Origin: Bradyrhizobium sp. SRL28
GTDB lineage: Bacteria; Pseudomonadota; Alphaproteobacteria; Rhizobiales; Xanthobacteraceae
Direction: 5' to 3'
Length of the DNA: 64,000 bases
Assembly (NCBI RefSeq): GCF_018596315.1
Contig: NZ_JAHEAG010000015.1
Coordinates: 106,622 to 170,621, forward strand
Shown here: piece after piece, positions 51,978 through 60,829 of the stretch
How positions within the stretch are numbered: position 1 is the first letter of the stretch
How the letters are laid out: each line of letters begins with the position of its first letter
The notes under the pieces: generated by a model
Seen by the model: the letters and a program-made list of their open reading frames with translations, nothing else
Told to the model about the DNA's origin: nothing
The model's database searches: none
Made by a program: the position numbers and the translations under genes

Positions 51978-52679
51978 CTATCCATCTTCTTTCTTCAACA
52001 CCGTCACGTGGAGACGGCGCCGGCTTTCCATCCCCTGCCGCCGGTAGAGCGCGATGGCCGAGTGATTGTTGGTGAAGACGTGCAGGAAGGGAATTTCTCC
52101 GCGCGACACGATCTGGCGGGAGATGGCGGATAGCAGCATCTGCCCGTAGCCGCGGCCGCGGTGGGATGGATGCACGCAGACGGCGGTGATCTCGGTGTAG
52201 TTGGCGGGCTTCATCCGTTCGCCGATCATCGCGACGAGCTGGCCGTCGACGCGGATACCGAGAAACGTGCCAAGTTCATGGGTCCGCGCGCTGAACGGGC
52301 CGGGCTTGGTGAGCGCGGTCAGCTCGATCATCGCTGCAACGTCATCGACACCGAGGGTGATGATATCGACGCCGTTGGCTGGCGTCTCGACCGGTGTCCC
52401 GATCATCTGCTCGCCGGTATCCGCCAGTGCAACCTTGAATTCCGCGGGCGGAGTTACGGCTTCCGGCGTGAACAGCACGGCAATATCCTTCGGCGACATC
52501 AGCGCACCGAGCGCCGCGAAACTTTCGGCTGACGTATCCGCCATGGCCGCGAACGGCGTGATCTCTGTCGGATAGCGCCGCGCACGGGCATCGCCTTCGG
52601 CCAGCGTCCGGTGTGTGGTCGTCAGAGCGGTCCAGATCGGATAATCGAGGGGATGGTTGGAGCTGTCGTGAACAGACAT
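51978..52679 (-). CDS. GNAT-family N-acetyltransferase
   Basis: A 233-residue protein with a GNAT domain in its C-terminal half. The acetyl-CoA loop is HPSHRGRGYGQMLLSAI, preceded by EITAVCV and followed by FLHVFTNNHSAIALYRRQGM, the FR47-like pattern. The N-terminal ~110 residues are a family extension. ATG 52679 is used; the in-frame extension reads antisense to the next gene and is rejected. The substrate is unknown. Confidence 0.88.
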   Translation of the reverse strand: MSVHDSSNHPLDYPIWTALTTTHRTLAEGDARARRYPTEITPFAAMADTSAESFAALGALMSPKDIAVLFTPEAVTPPAEFKVALADTGEQMIGTPVETPANGVDIITLGVDDVAAMIELTALTKPGPFSARTHELGTFLGIRVDGQLVAMIGERMKPANYTEITAVCVHPSHRGRGYGQMLLSAISRQIVSRGEIPFLHVFTNNHSAIALYRRQGMESRRRLHVTVLKKEDG

Positions 52680-52716
52680 CGGGCTGCTTTCATTCTTACT
52701 CAACTGCACCACAACC

Positions 52717-53694
52717 TTAGCGGTAGTCGCCAAGGTCCGCCACCTTGCCGCCTTCCCGGACCTCGGCCGTGTAGCGCCAGATGTCGGGCCGCGAGCCGTC
52801 GATATCCGTAAAGCCGTAGTGGCGCGCGAGCTCGCCGGAGCTGAGCGACTTCTGATTCCACTTGCCGCGATCAGGATCGGCGGCGAGCGCGGCCACGGCG
52901 CGGCCGACATAGCGCGGCGATTCCGACAGCGCGAAATCGGGCGGCGCCTGGTGCCGGCCGCCTCCCCGCTCCGTCAGCGCCTCGCGCCAGTTCGTTTCGG
53001 TGACGCCGAAATTCTCCAGCATCATCTCGGAGCGCAGCCAGCCCGGCGTGATCGCCACCGCCGTCGCTCCGTGGGGGCTAAGTTCGTGGCCTTGCGAGAA
53101 GGCCAGACGGTTCACGCTCTGCTTGACGAGGTCATAGAACACCGAGATCCGGTAGTGTCGCGCGTTGTAGTCGGCGGTGCCGTCGGTGACCTCCACCAGC
53201 AGGCCGCCGGGCTGCGCGACCAATAGTGGCAGCAGGTAATGCGACGTCACCAGATGGGTCTCGATGCCGAGCCGCAGAATCCGCAAGCCCTTCTGCAGAT
53301 CGAGCTTCCAGATCGGCGTATTCCATTCGGCCGGCCCGCCCTTCAGTCGTTCGGCGCCCCAGATGTCGTTCACCAGCACATCGATGCGGCCGTAGTCGGC
53401 GCGGACACGATCGGCCAGCGCCGCGACCTGCGCCGGTTCGAGATGGTCCACAGCGATGGCGACGCCTTTGCCGCCGAGGCTGGAAACAAGCGCTGCCGTC
53501 TCCTCGATCGTCTCGGGCCGGTCATAGTCGGATCGCGTTGGAGCATCGGCACGCGTGCTGCTGCGGCCGGTGCAGATCACCGTCGCGCCGGCCTCGCCGA
53601 GCGCGGTGGCGATGCCGCGGCCGGCGCCGCGCGTCGCGCCTGCCACGACGGCGATACGTCCGCGAAGCGACCCCCCGTGTGCCAGGGCATTCAT
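52717..53694 (-). CDS. SDR-family oxidoreductase (DHRS1-like)
   Basis: A 325-residue short-chain dehydrogenase. VAGATRGAGRG (residues 17-27) is the dinucleotide motif, the usual NAG is replaced by NDI (109-111) in LVNDIWGAE, and the catalytic pair is Y187-D-L-V-K191. The longer central loop (GTADYNARHYRIS) and 325-residue length resemble DHRS1-type enzymes. Its stop codon lies 37 bp before the GNAT gene on the same strand. The substrate is unknown. Confidence 0.9.
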   Translation of the reverse strand: MNALAHGGSLRGRIAVVAGATRGAGRGIATALGEAGATVICTGRSSTRADAPTRSDYDRPETIEETAALVSSLGGKGVAIAVDHLEPAQVAALADRVRADYGRIDVLVNDIWGAERLKGGPAEWNTPIWKLDLQKGLRILRLGIETHLVTSHYLLPLLVAQPGGLLVEVTDGTADYNARHYRISVFYDLVKQSVNRLAFSQGHELSPHGATAVAITPGWLRSEMMLENFGVTETNWREALTERGGGRHQAPPDFALSESPRYVGRAVAALAADPDRGKWNQKSLSSGELARHYGFTDIDGSRPDIWRYTAEVREGGKVADLGDYR

Positions 53695-53758
53695 CGCAAC
53701 TTCCCCTTCACGCGCCGCCGGAGGCCCGTCGCCTCGAAGCGCCGATTAAGCGTACCCG

Positions 53759-54292
53759 TCACGCTTCCTCCGCCGTCGCCTTGATCAGGTTGTCACGGAG
53801 CGCAACGACGTTTTCCTGCAGCCGCGCGAACTCGTCGGGCTTCAATCCGGTCGACGCCACCAGGTTCATGTGCATGCCCTTCTCGCGCAGCCGCCGGCCT
53901 TCGTCGGTGAGGCTGACGCGCACCTGTCGCTCGTCCGCGGGATCGCGCTGGCGGCGCAGATAACCCATCGACTCCAGCTTTTTCAGGATCGGCGTCAGCG
54001 TGTTGGATTCCAGGAACATCTTCTCGCCGAGTTCGCTCACTGTCTGGCCATCCTGCTCCCAAAGCGCCACGATCGCGATCCATTGCGGGTAGGTCAGGCC
54101 GAGGTCATCGAGGCCCTGCCGATAGGCCCGTCCGAAGGCGAGGTTGGCCGAGTAGATCGCAAAACACAGGAAGTCGCCAAGGCGCCGGTCACCCCCGGCG
54201 GATTTCGGCTTCGCATTGGGCTTTGAATTGTCTCTGGAATTGTCCCGGGACCCGGATTTAGGGCCGGATCTGGCAGCATCATTGGGCTTCAT
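53759..54292 (-). CDS. MarR-family regulator, OhrR-like
   Basis: A 177-residue regulator. Residues ~38-160 match OhrR-type MarR proteins: LGDFLCFAIYSANLAFGRAYR with the candidate reactive cysteine C43, LGLTYPQWIAIVALWEQDG, and ESNTLTPILKKLESMGYLRRQRDPADERQVRVSLT (recognition helix and wing). The N-terminal 35 residues are a Lys/Asn/Ser-rich low-complexity tail. ATG 54292 has AAGGA eight bases before it. It is divergent from a VOC-cupin-CcdA-TlpA cluster and likely controls it in response to oxidant or electrophile. Confidence 0.92.
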   Translation of the reverse strand: MKPNDAARSGPKSGSRDNSRDNSKPNAKPKSAGGDRRLGDFLCFAIYSANLAFGRAYRQGLDDLGLTYPQWIAIVALWEQDGQTVSELGEKMFLESNTLTPILKKLESMGYLRRQRDPADERQVRVSLTDEGRRLREKGMHMNLVASTGLKPDEFARLQENVVALRDNLIKATAEEA

Positions 54293-54340
54293 GGGGTCGT
54301 CCTTTCCGACACGAACATGTGAAGTCTCGCACCCATATAT

Positions 54341-54423
54341 ATCGTATCCGATTAAATCGGAAGGGTTGACAGTTGGCGCATCAAAGGTATTTATAGCTCG
54401 CACACGAATACATCGCATACGAT
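54341..54423 (+). promoter_or_regulatory. divergent MarR/VOC control region
   Basis: Two ATCG-N4-CGAT palindromes (54341-54352 and 54412-54423) flank a promoter facing the VOC gene: TTGACA (54366-54371), a 17-bp spacer, then TATTTA (54389-54394). The upstream site is extended by TCCGATTAAATCGGA (54347-54361), adjoining the -35 box. The downstream site lies just after the expected start of transcription. Repression by the OhrR-like protein is inferred. Confidence 0.7.
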
Positions 54424-54443
54424 CTAATAAAAAGGAGAGCGCC

Positions 54444-55118
54444 ATGACCACCACTGCAAACCAGCCCCCGAAAGCTGCGGCCGTCGACCTGAAGCTCGAA
54501 ATCGTCGTCATCCCCGTCTCCGACGTCGAACGCGCGAAGCAATTCTACGCGAAGCTCGGCTGGCGGCTCGACGCCGATTTCGCCGGCCCCGACGATTACC
54601 GCGTGATCCAGTTCACCCCGCCCGGCTCCAACGCCTCGGTGATCTTCGGCAAGAACGTCACCTCTGCCGCGCCCGGCTCCGCGCAGGGCCTGTACCTGGT
54701 CGTCTCGGACATCGAAGCTGCCCGCAAGGAGCTGCTCGGCCGCGACGTTGCGATCAGTGAAGCGTTCCACGCCGGCGGCGACGTGCATGTTGGCCAGGAC
54801 GAGCCCTATCTGTTCGGGCGGGTCCGGCTGAACGGTCCGGATCCGGAGCGTGGCAGCTATCGTTCGTATGCCTCGTTCAGCGATCCCGACGGCAATGGCT
54901 GGCTGCTGCAGGAAGTCACCGCGCGATTGCCCGGACGCATCGACGGCAACGGCACCTCGTTCACCTCGTCGGCCGATCTCGCCGCCGCGTTCCGCCGGGC
55001 TGCCGCCGCCCATGGCGAGTACGAGAAGCGCAACGGCGGCAAACACGATGAGAACTGGCCGGACTGGTACGCCGACTACATCGTCAACGAACAGCACGGC
55101 CAGCAGCAGGCCGCATGA
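54444..55118 (+). CDS. VOC-family protein with C-terminal extension
   Basis: A 224-residue protein. Residues ~18-155 form two VOC modules (LEIVVIPVSDVERAKQFYAKLGW and SYASFSDPDGNGWLLQEVT). The C-terminal ~65 residues are helical with GKHDENWPDWYADYIV. AAGGAG lies six bases before ATG 54444. It is the first gene after the OhrR-like control region and thus the probable main target. Related proteins are annotated glyoxalase or bleomycin-type; the substrate is unknown. Confidence 0.9.
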   Translation: MTTTANQPPKAAAVDLKLEIVVIPVSDVERAKQFYAKLGWRLDADFAGPDDYRVIQFTPPGSNASVIFGKNVTSAAPGSAQGLYLVVSDIEAARKELLGRDVAISEAFHAGGDVHVGQDEPYLFGRVRLNGPDPERGSYRSYASFSDPDGNGWLLQEVTARLPGRIDGNGTSFTSSADLAAAFRRAAAAHGEYEKRNGGKHDENWPDWYADYIVNEQHGQQQAA

Positions 55119-55187
55119 GCAGGCGAAGCGATCACCGTCATCGGCGGCGAGCCCGCCGGTGACGGCCCTCAAACCAAGGAACTCAAC

Positions 55188-55598
55188 ATGACAACGATGA
55201 AGAACTTACAAATCGCTGCAATGGCGGTGCTTGTCGCCGGAGCTGTTCTGGCGCCGTTTGGCGCGCAGGCGCAGCAGGGTGGAGTCACGCGAACCGATCT
55301 GCAGCGGCACGACCTCAGCGCGCCCGGACGCGAAGCTATCCAGGTCCGCGTCGACCTCGCGCCCGGCGTGGCGTTTGGCAAGCATACGCATCCCGGCGAA
55401 GAGGTGATTTATGTCCTCGAGGGCACGCTCGAATATCAGATCGACGACAAGCCGCCCGTCACGCTGAAGGCCGGCGACGTGCTCTTCATTCCGGCCGGGA
55501 CGGTTCATTCAGCCAGGAATCCCGGCAGCGTCACCGGGAGCGAGCTCGCCACCTACATCGTCGAAAAGGGCAAGCCGCTCCTCACGCTGGTGAAGTGA
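55188..55598 (+). CDS. exported cupin-domain protein
   Basis: A 136-residue periplasmic cupin. The signal peptide ends GAQAQ (about residue 29). The metal site is H66, H68 and E72 in KHTHPGEEVIYVLEGTLEY, completed by H107 in FIPAGTVHSARN. AAGGAA lies about seven bases before ATG 55188. It is second in the VOC-cupin-CcdA-TlpA cluster. A signal peptide and compact fold suggest a periplasmic metal or small-molecule binding role. Confidence 0.88.
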   Translation: MTTMKNLQIAAMAVLVAGAVLAPFGAQAQQGGVTRTDLQRHDLSAPGREAIQVRVDLAPGVAFGKHTHPGEEVIYVLEGTLEYQIDDKPPVTLKAGDVLFIPAGTVHSARNPGSVTGSELATYIVEKGKPLLTLVK

Positions 55599-55626
55599 TA
55601 GCCGCGGCCCACGAGGAGAGTCCGAC

Positions 55627-56328
55627 ATGATCGAGATTGCGTTGGCGTTTGCGGCCGGCTTGCTGACGGCGGCAGCGCCCTGCATCCTGCCGTTGCTCCC
55701 GGTCTTGCTGGGGGCTTCCATTGGCCAGCAAGACCGACGGCGACCGCTCTTTCTCGTGGCCGGTTTCATCCTGACGTTTTCCGGTTTTGCGATCCTGTTC
55801 GGCTCGTTCTCGACCCTGCTTGGCTTGTCGCACGACACCTTGCGGAAGGTCTCCGTCATCCTGCTCGGCAGCTTTGGCGTCCTGCTGCTGTGGCCGCAGC
55901 CATATGAGTGGCTGATGGCGAGGTTGGGCGGCCTGCTCTCTTTCGCCGACAGCGTCGTCTCGCGCGCCGGTTCAGGCAATGCAGGCGGCCTCGTTGTTGG
56001 ACTGGCGCTAGGCGTGCTCTGGACACCGTGCGCCGGGCCGGTGCTCGGCTCCATTCTCACGCTGATCGCAACATCGGAAAACCTGGCACGCGCCGCGCTG
56101 CTGCTCGTCACCTACGCGGCCGGCGCCGGCATTCCGATCCTGCTGATCGCCTATGGCGGACAATACGCGACCACGCAAGTGCGGAAGCTTGTGCCCTACA
56201 CCCTCGCCTTGCAGCGAACATTTGGTGTGGCGGTGCTCCTCGTCGCGTGGGCCTTCTACACGCAATACGACAGCATCGTCGCTGTCTGGTTTTCGGAGCT
56301 TTATCCGAACCTTCAACTGGGATTATGA
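55627..56328 (+). CDS. CcdA/DsbD-type thiol-electron transporter
   Basis: A 233-residue membrane protein with six hydrophobic segments. The two conserved redox cysteines are C19 in TAAAPCILPLLPVLLG and C135 in GVLWTPCAGPVLGS, the CcdA signature. It passes electrons from cytoplasmic thioredoxin to periplasmic partners. Its stop overlaps the following TlpA-like gene by ATGA, so the two are translationally coupled and form a pathway. Confidence 0.92.
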   Translation: MIEIALAFAAGLLTAAAPCILPLLPVLLGASIGQQDRRRPLFLVAGFILTFSGFAILFGSFSTLLGLSHDTLRKVSVILLGSFGVLLLWPQPYEWLMARLGGLLSFADSVVSRAGSGNAGGLVVGLALGVLWTPCAGPVLGSILTLIATSENLARAALLLVTYAAGAGIPILLIAYGGQYATTQVRKLVPYTLALQRTFGVAVLLVAWAFYTQYDSIVAVWFSELYPNLQLGL

Positions 56329-57326
56329 CTATGCGCAAGCTTCTTAGCCTGATCGTTCTTGTGATCGTTGCCGTTCTTGCCTTCGCGCAGTTTGGCCCAC
56401 CCGCACTGCTCGGCGAAGAAACGACGCGGCAGGACTCGACGCGACAGGACTCCCGGCCCGCGTCGGAGTTCTCCGGGATTTCCGCCTGGTTGAATTCGCC
56501 ACCACTGACGACGGAAGGCCTCCGCGGCAAGGTCGTGCTGGTTCAGTTCTGGACCTACTCCTGCATCAACTGCCTGCGCACGCTGCCTTACGTCACCAAA
56601 TGGCATGAACAGTACAAAGACAAAGGTCTTGTCGTGGTCGGCGTGCACACGCCCGAATTCGCCTTCGAGAAGGAACGTGCGAATGTCGAGACCGCGATCA
56701 AGCGCCTGGGCATCCATTATCCGGTGGCACAGGACAATCAGTACCGCACCTGGCGCGCCTTCGGAAATCAGTACTGGCCGGCCGCGTATCTGATCGACAG
56801 GTCCGGCACGATCGTCGCGACGCAGTTTGGTGAAGGCGGCTACCAGCAGATGGAAAAAGCCATCGCGCGCCTTGTCGGCGATCACGCACCCATCGCAGCA
56901 ACGCGCGATCCCGACCTGAGCGCCGTTGCAACGCCCGAGATGTATCTCGGTTCGGAGAAGAACGATGGCGCCATCGTGGATCAGCAAATCGCCACATCAG
57001 GCGAACGGCCCTACGCGCTGCCGGACAGCGTGCCGCAGAACAGGTTCGCGCTCTCCGGGCGCTGGAACGTGACGCAAGACCGCGCAACGTCGGCGGCGGA
57101 CGGTGACGAAATCGTGCTTCGCTTCAACGCACCCAAGGTCAATCTCGTTGCCGGCAGCGCTGCCCCGCAAACATTGTCCGTGATCGTCGACGGAACGCCG
57201 CAGCCGCCGGTCACTATCGACGGAAGCAGGCTTTATTCCCTCTACAGCGGCCTCAGTGGCGAGCACGTGTTGCGGCTGAAAGTGCCCAAGGCCGGCCTGA
57301 GCGCCTACAGCTTTACGTTCGGCTGA
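56325..57326 (+). CDS. periplasmic thioredoxin-like protein (DipZ/TlpA type)
   Basis: A 333-residue membrane-anchored thioredoxin-like protein. One N-terminal helix (LLSLIVLVIVAVLAFAQ) is followed by a TlpA-type domain with active site C80-I-N-C83 in FWTYSCINCLRTLPYV, and VVGVHTPEFAFE. The C-terminal ~110 residues are beta-rich (NRFALSGRWNVTQD onward), as in the C-terminal domain of mycobacterial DipZ. CcdA (previous gene) would supply reducing power, so CcdA plus this protein equal a split DipZ. The ATG overlaps the ccdA stop. Confidence 0.9.
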   Translation: MTMRKLLSLIVLVIVAVLAFAQFGPPALLGEETTRQDSTRQDSRPASEFSGISAWLNSPPLTTEGLRGKVVLVQFWTYSCINCLRTLPYVTKWHEQYKDKGLVVVGVHTPEFAFEKERANVETAIKRLGIHYPVAQDNQYRTWRAFGNQYWPAAYLIDRSGTIVATQFGEGGYQQMEKAIARLVGDHAPIAATRDPDLSAVATPEMYLGSEKNDGAIVDQQIATSGERPYALPDSVPQNRFALSGRWNVTQDRATSAADGDEIVLRFNAPKVNLVAGSAAPQTLSVIVDGTPQPPVTIDGSRLYSLYSGLSGEHVLRLKVPKAGLSAYSFTFG

Positions 57327-57439
57327 CTGCGGTCGAGCGCGCCAAATTCTGAGTTAATTGTCAAACAACGTCGAGGGTTATGCCAAAGGGACTGGACAGG
57401 TTTTGGGTGATTTGCCAATTGGTCGCACCCCAATCCCGT

Positions 57440-57539
57440 CATTCCGGAGCGTGCGAAGCACGAGCCCGGAATCCATTTCACGACAGAACGCGCGGCCCGA
57501 TGGATTCCGGGCTCGCGCCAAGAGGCGCGCCCCGGAATG
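57440..57539. repeat. inverted repeat, family E
   Basis: CATTCCGGAGCGTGCGAAGC...GGAATCCAT (57440-57476) is mirrored by ATGGATTCCGGGCTCGCGCC...CCGGAATG (57500-57539). This is the familiar CCCGGAATCCAT palindromic repeat of Bradyrhizobium. It lies between convergent genes and could terminate both. Confidence 0.8.
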
Positions 57540-57564
57540 ATGGCGGTGGCGTCGTGCGGCGCCC

Positions 57565-58779
57565 TCACGCCGGCACCGGCGCAGCGGCCCGTGCCGCCGG
57601 CATCGGCCTGAACGTCAGTATGATCAGGAACGCGCCGAGCCCCATGATCCACGAGCCGATATAGAGCCAAGCGTAGCTCGCAAACGTGTCGTAGATCAGA
57701 CCGCCGGCCAGCGGACCCGTCGCCATGCCGAGGCTGCCGGCCATGGCGGTGCCGCCGATCACGGTGCCCATCATGCGCAGCGGAAAGTTTTCGCGCACCA
57801 GAACGGCATAGAGCGGCATCGTGCCGGCGTAGATGAAGCCGAACAGCGCTGCGATCGCGTAGAACGCGGCGAGGTCGCGCACGAAGACATAACCGAGCGC
57901 GCCGAATGCCTGTGCCAGCAAGCCGAACACGAGCACGCGCTTCGCGCCGAACCGATCGCCCAGCAGGCCGAAGGCGATACGGCCGCCCATCCCGGCGAGA
58001 CCTTCCACGCTGTAGATGGTGACGGCAGCGATCATCGGGATGCCGCAACTGATGGCGTAGCTCACGGTGTGGATGATCGGGCCCGAATGCGTTGCGCAGC
58101 AGAAGAAGTTCGTTAGCAGCAGGATGATGAATTGCGGCGAGCGCAACGCCTGCGCGAGCGTCATCTCCGGTTCTGCCGGCGCGTTCGACAGCGTGGACGC
58201 CCCGCTTTCGAGCGCCGGCGCGCGGCGCACCAGCAGCGAGACCGGAATCATGATCGCTGCGACGACAAGGGCCACGATCTGCATCGAGGTCCGCCAGTCA
58301 TGATTCGAGACCAGCCAGGCGGCGAGCGGCGACATGGTCATCGGCGCCATGCCCATGCCCGCCGAGACCAGCGACACGGCAAGGCTGCGATGGGTATCGA
58401 ACCAGCCGGTGACACAGGCCATCATCGGCGCGAAGATCGCAGCGGTGGCACCGCCGACCAGCAGCCCGAAGGTGAACTGAAAGACGACCAGCGATGTCGC
58501 GAGGCTGGCCAGCCCGAGGCTCACCGCCAGCACGACCGAGCCCGTCAGCACCACCGGCAACGGCCCCAGCCGATCCGACAAGGTGCCCCAGATCATGCTG
58601 GTGAAGGCCATGGCAAGGAAGCCGATGGTCATGGCGCTGGATATGCCGGTGACCGACCAGCCGGTATCCCGCGCGATCGGCTGCAAAAACACCGGCAGCG
58701 AAAACATGCCGCCGATCGCGACACAGCCGAGCAAGCCACCAGCCGCGACGATCACCCAGCGATAATGAGAGTTTTCCAT
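57565..58779 (-). CDS. MFS transporter (oxalate/formate antiporter-like group)
   Basis: A 404-residue, 12-helix major facilitator. WGTLSDRLGPLPVVLTGSVVLA is the loop 2-3 motif, and GLLGDRFGAKRVLVFG its second-half repeat. IMNSH-YRWVIVAAGGLLGCVAIGG-like N-terminus and SVTGISSAMTIGFLAMAF resemble OFA/monocarboxylate carriers. ATG 58779 has GGAG seven bases upstream; the 113-residue in-frame extension runs antisense to the RTX gene and is rejected. The substrate is unknown. Confidence 0.9.
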   Translation of the reverse strand: MENSHYRWVIVAAGGLLGCVAIGGMFSLPVFLQPIARDTGWSVTGISSAMTIGFLAMAFTSMIWGTLSDRLGPLPVVLTGSVVLAVSLGLASLATSLVVFQFTFGLLVGGATAAIFAPMMACVTGWFDTHRSLAVSLVSAGMGMAPMTMSPLAAWLVSNHDWRTSMQIVALVVAAIMIPVSLLVRRAPALESGASTLSNAPAEPEMTLAQALRSPQFIILLLTNFFCCATHSGPIIHTVSYAISCGIPMIAAVTIYSVEGLAGMGGRIAFGLLGDRFGAKRVLVFGLLAQAFGALGYVFVRDLAAFYAIAALFGFIYAGTMPLYAVLVRENFPLRMMGTVIGGTAMAGSLGMATGPLAGGLIYDTFASYAWLYIGSWIMGLGAFLIILTFRPMPAARAAAPVPA

Positions 58780-58927
58780 TCCTGATCTCCACTGCAGCTC
58801 TCTCTGGGTGGAAGACGAACGGGATGGGCTGGAACCGACGGCCAGCGACCAGACTGCCTCACTTTTTTGCGAGGGAACGGTGAAGCGGCAAGGCGAGGCT
58901 CCTCGCAGTTTCTGACAGGAACTCGGA

Positions 58928-59620
58928 ATGGCACATGTCAGCGGAACCGATGGCCATGACAGACTTGCACGGTGGAGCAAGAGCCTTGTTGATGGCGGAG
59001 ATGGCAACGATACGGTCGATATCTGGTCGGACAGTGCGGTGGAGGGCGGCGATGGCGATGATACCATACGCGCCTGGTCCAACACCGTCGTCCTCGGCGG
59101 CAACGGCAACGATTCCATCGATGCGTGGTCCGACAGTCAGGTCGACGGCGGCGCCGGCAACGATGTGATCAACGCATGGGCCAATAGCCGCGTGAACGGT
59201 GGCGAGGGCGATGATTGGATCTCCGCAGCGAGCAACAGCGTCGTCGACGATGGCTCCGGCAACGACACGCTTACGGCTGTCAGCTCTGTCGTCTCTGGCG
59301 GCACGGGGAATGACACGATCTACGACAAGCACGGCTCCACGGTCTTGTTCTCAGCCGGCGACGGCAAGGACACGGTTTACGCCAGTCGCGACACCACCCT
59401 CCGACTGGGAGAGGGATTGACGGCTGACAAAATGCAGGTCGAGGTTTCCGGCAGCACGGCCACGATTTCCTTCGGCGATGGATCAGATCAGATCACGCTC
59501 CATCTTGGCTATGGCTCTCCCGTGACCGTCGCGTTTGCAGACGGAACGACGACGGAGATCAAAGACAACAGGCCCATGATCCGCCTGACACAGCCTCCCG
59601 AGGTGCGCCGACTGGCATAG
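58928..59620 (+). CDS. RTX-like calcium-binding repeat protein
   Basis: A 230-residue acidic protein. About eight repeats between residues 5 and 139 follow the pattern GGxGxDxIxAWSxSxV, with a 17-residue period rather than the normal 9-residue RTX unit: GGDGNDTVDIWSDSAV, GGDGDDTIRAWSNTVV, GGNGNDSIDAWSDSQV, GGAGNDVINAWANSRV. The C-terminal part (DQITLHLGYGSPVTVAFADGTT) matches the end of RTX beta-rolls. There is no N-terminal signal; type I secretion through a C-terminal signal is inferred, but no exporter genes adjoin. AGGAAC precedes the ATG. Confidence 0.85.
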   Translation: MAHVSGTDGHDRLARWSKSLVDGGDGNDTVDIWSDSAVEGGDGDDTIRAWSNTVVLGGNGNDSIDAWSDSQVDGGAGNDVINAWANSRVNGGEGDDWISAASNSVVDDGSGNDTLTAVSSVVSGGTGNDTIYDKHGSTVLFSAGDGKDTVYASRDTTLRLGEGLTADKMQVEVSGSTATISFGDGSDQITLHLGYGSPVTVAFADGTTTEIKDNRPMIRLTQPPEVRRLA

Positions 59621-59809
59621 GCCCGCGCAACGCTTCGCATGATCTGAACTGTCCTGGCATCCGCAGGGAACAGTATTGCCAGCGCGGCCTCCGCCACCGC
59701 CATGAGATGCTGCGTTCAACTTTCGTCACTGGAACGATATGACTTGCGACTTGGTTAAATCAGCTCCACGCCGCAGAACAATGAAACTTTTCTGTTTCGG
59801 GAGATCGCC

Positions 59810-60202
59810 ATGGCCATCCACTTCAATCATACGATTCTTTCGACCCACGATAGCAAGGCATCGGCAACGTTCCTGGCCGAGATGCTCGGTCTGCCGGCTC
59901 CACGGCGGTGGGGGCCATTTTATATGGTCACGACCGAAAACGGCGCCAACCTCGACTACATGGACACTGAGGGCGACATTACTCCGCAGCACTATGCGTT
60001 TCTGACCAGCGAAAGCGAGTTCGACGAGATCTTCGGCAGGGTCCGGGAACGGGAGCTTCCCTACTGGGCCGATCCTGGACAAACTCAATTGGGCAAGATC
60101 AACCATCACGATGGCGGGCGTGGCATATACTTCAAGGAGCGGAACGGGCACCTTCTTGAAATTATTACCCGCGAGTATGGCAGCGGCGGTTGGAATCCCT
60201 GA
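59810..60202 (+). CDS. VOC-family protein
   Basis: A 130-residue VOC protein: HFNHTILSTHDSKASATFLAEMLGL at the start with a likely metal His, then FDEIFGRVRERELPYWADPGQT and GGRGIYFKERNGHLLEIITREYG with the second His/Glu set. The size and the GGRGIYF/HLLEI pattern fit fosfomycin-resistance or bleomycin-type subgroups, but not specifically FosA. It is monocistronic. It has no signal and is cytoplasmic. Confidence 0.9.
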   Translation: MAIHFNHTILSTHDSKASATFLAEMLGLPAPRRWGPFYMVTTENGANLDYMDTEGDITPQHYAFLTSESEFDEIFGRVRERELPYWADPGQTQLGKINHHDGGRGIYFKERNGHLLEIITREYGSGGWNP

Positions 60203-60226
60203 GCGGCGCACCGCGGCCAACGCGCT

Positions 60227-60706
60227 TCATCGGCGCACCAGATGCTTCTCATAACGCCAGACTTCGAGATCGAAGGGGCCATCGGCAGTGTCGAGGCGGC
60301 TGACCACCGTGCTGGCAAGATGCCATCCGCTCTTCTCGTAGAATCTGGCCGCGCGCGCGTTGCCGATCGCGCAGGCGAGCCACGCCGTCTCCACGCCGCG
60401 CGCCGACAACTGGGCTTCCGCGTCCGCCATCAGCGCGGCGGCTATTCCGGCGCCGCGTGCTTCCGACGCCACGTAGAACTGATAGAGCTCGTCGCCCTTC
60501 AGCATCGCGAACCCCAGTGGCGCGCCTTGCGGCCCGATGACCCGCACATCGGCGAGCGCGGCGGCCATCCGTTCGGCAAAGCTCTCGTGCGTGCGCGCAC
60601 GTGCGAGCGTCGCCGGCAGGATCGCGGCATGGGCATCCTGCCAGCCGTCATACCAGAGGCGCGCGAGTGCGCCAGTATCGGAGGGGTCGGCCGGCCTTGC
60701 TATCAT
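60227..60706 (-). CDS. GNAT-family N-acetyltransferase
   Basis: A 159-residue acetyltransferase. It begins ARPADPSDTGALARLWYDGWQDAH, and the acetyl-CoA site is FYVASEARGAGIAAALMADAEAQL, followed by CAIGNARAARFYEKSGW. The start ATG 60706 is chosen to match the usual GNAT N-terminus; in-frame ATGs at 60727 and 60784 would add 7 or 26 residues. The substrate is unknown. It is single and convergent with the VOC gene 24 bp away. Confidence 0.88.
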   Translation of the reverse strand: MIARPADPSDTGALARLWYDGWQDAHAAILPATLARARTHESFAERMAAALADVRVIGPQGAPLGFAMLKGDELYQFYVASEARGAGIAAALMADAEAQLSARGVETAWLACAIGNARAARFYEKSGWHLASTVVSRLDTADGPFDLEVWRYEKHLVRR

Positions 60707-60829
60707 TGCAGGATCATACACCACCATGGCGCGATGAAGGAAGCACGTTGACGTCGCCTCGTATGAGGCATCTAAGCAAGCCACTGATTATCGGCAACGG
60801 CCATTCATCGATATACGACAATAGATCAC

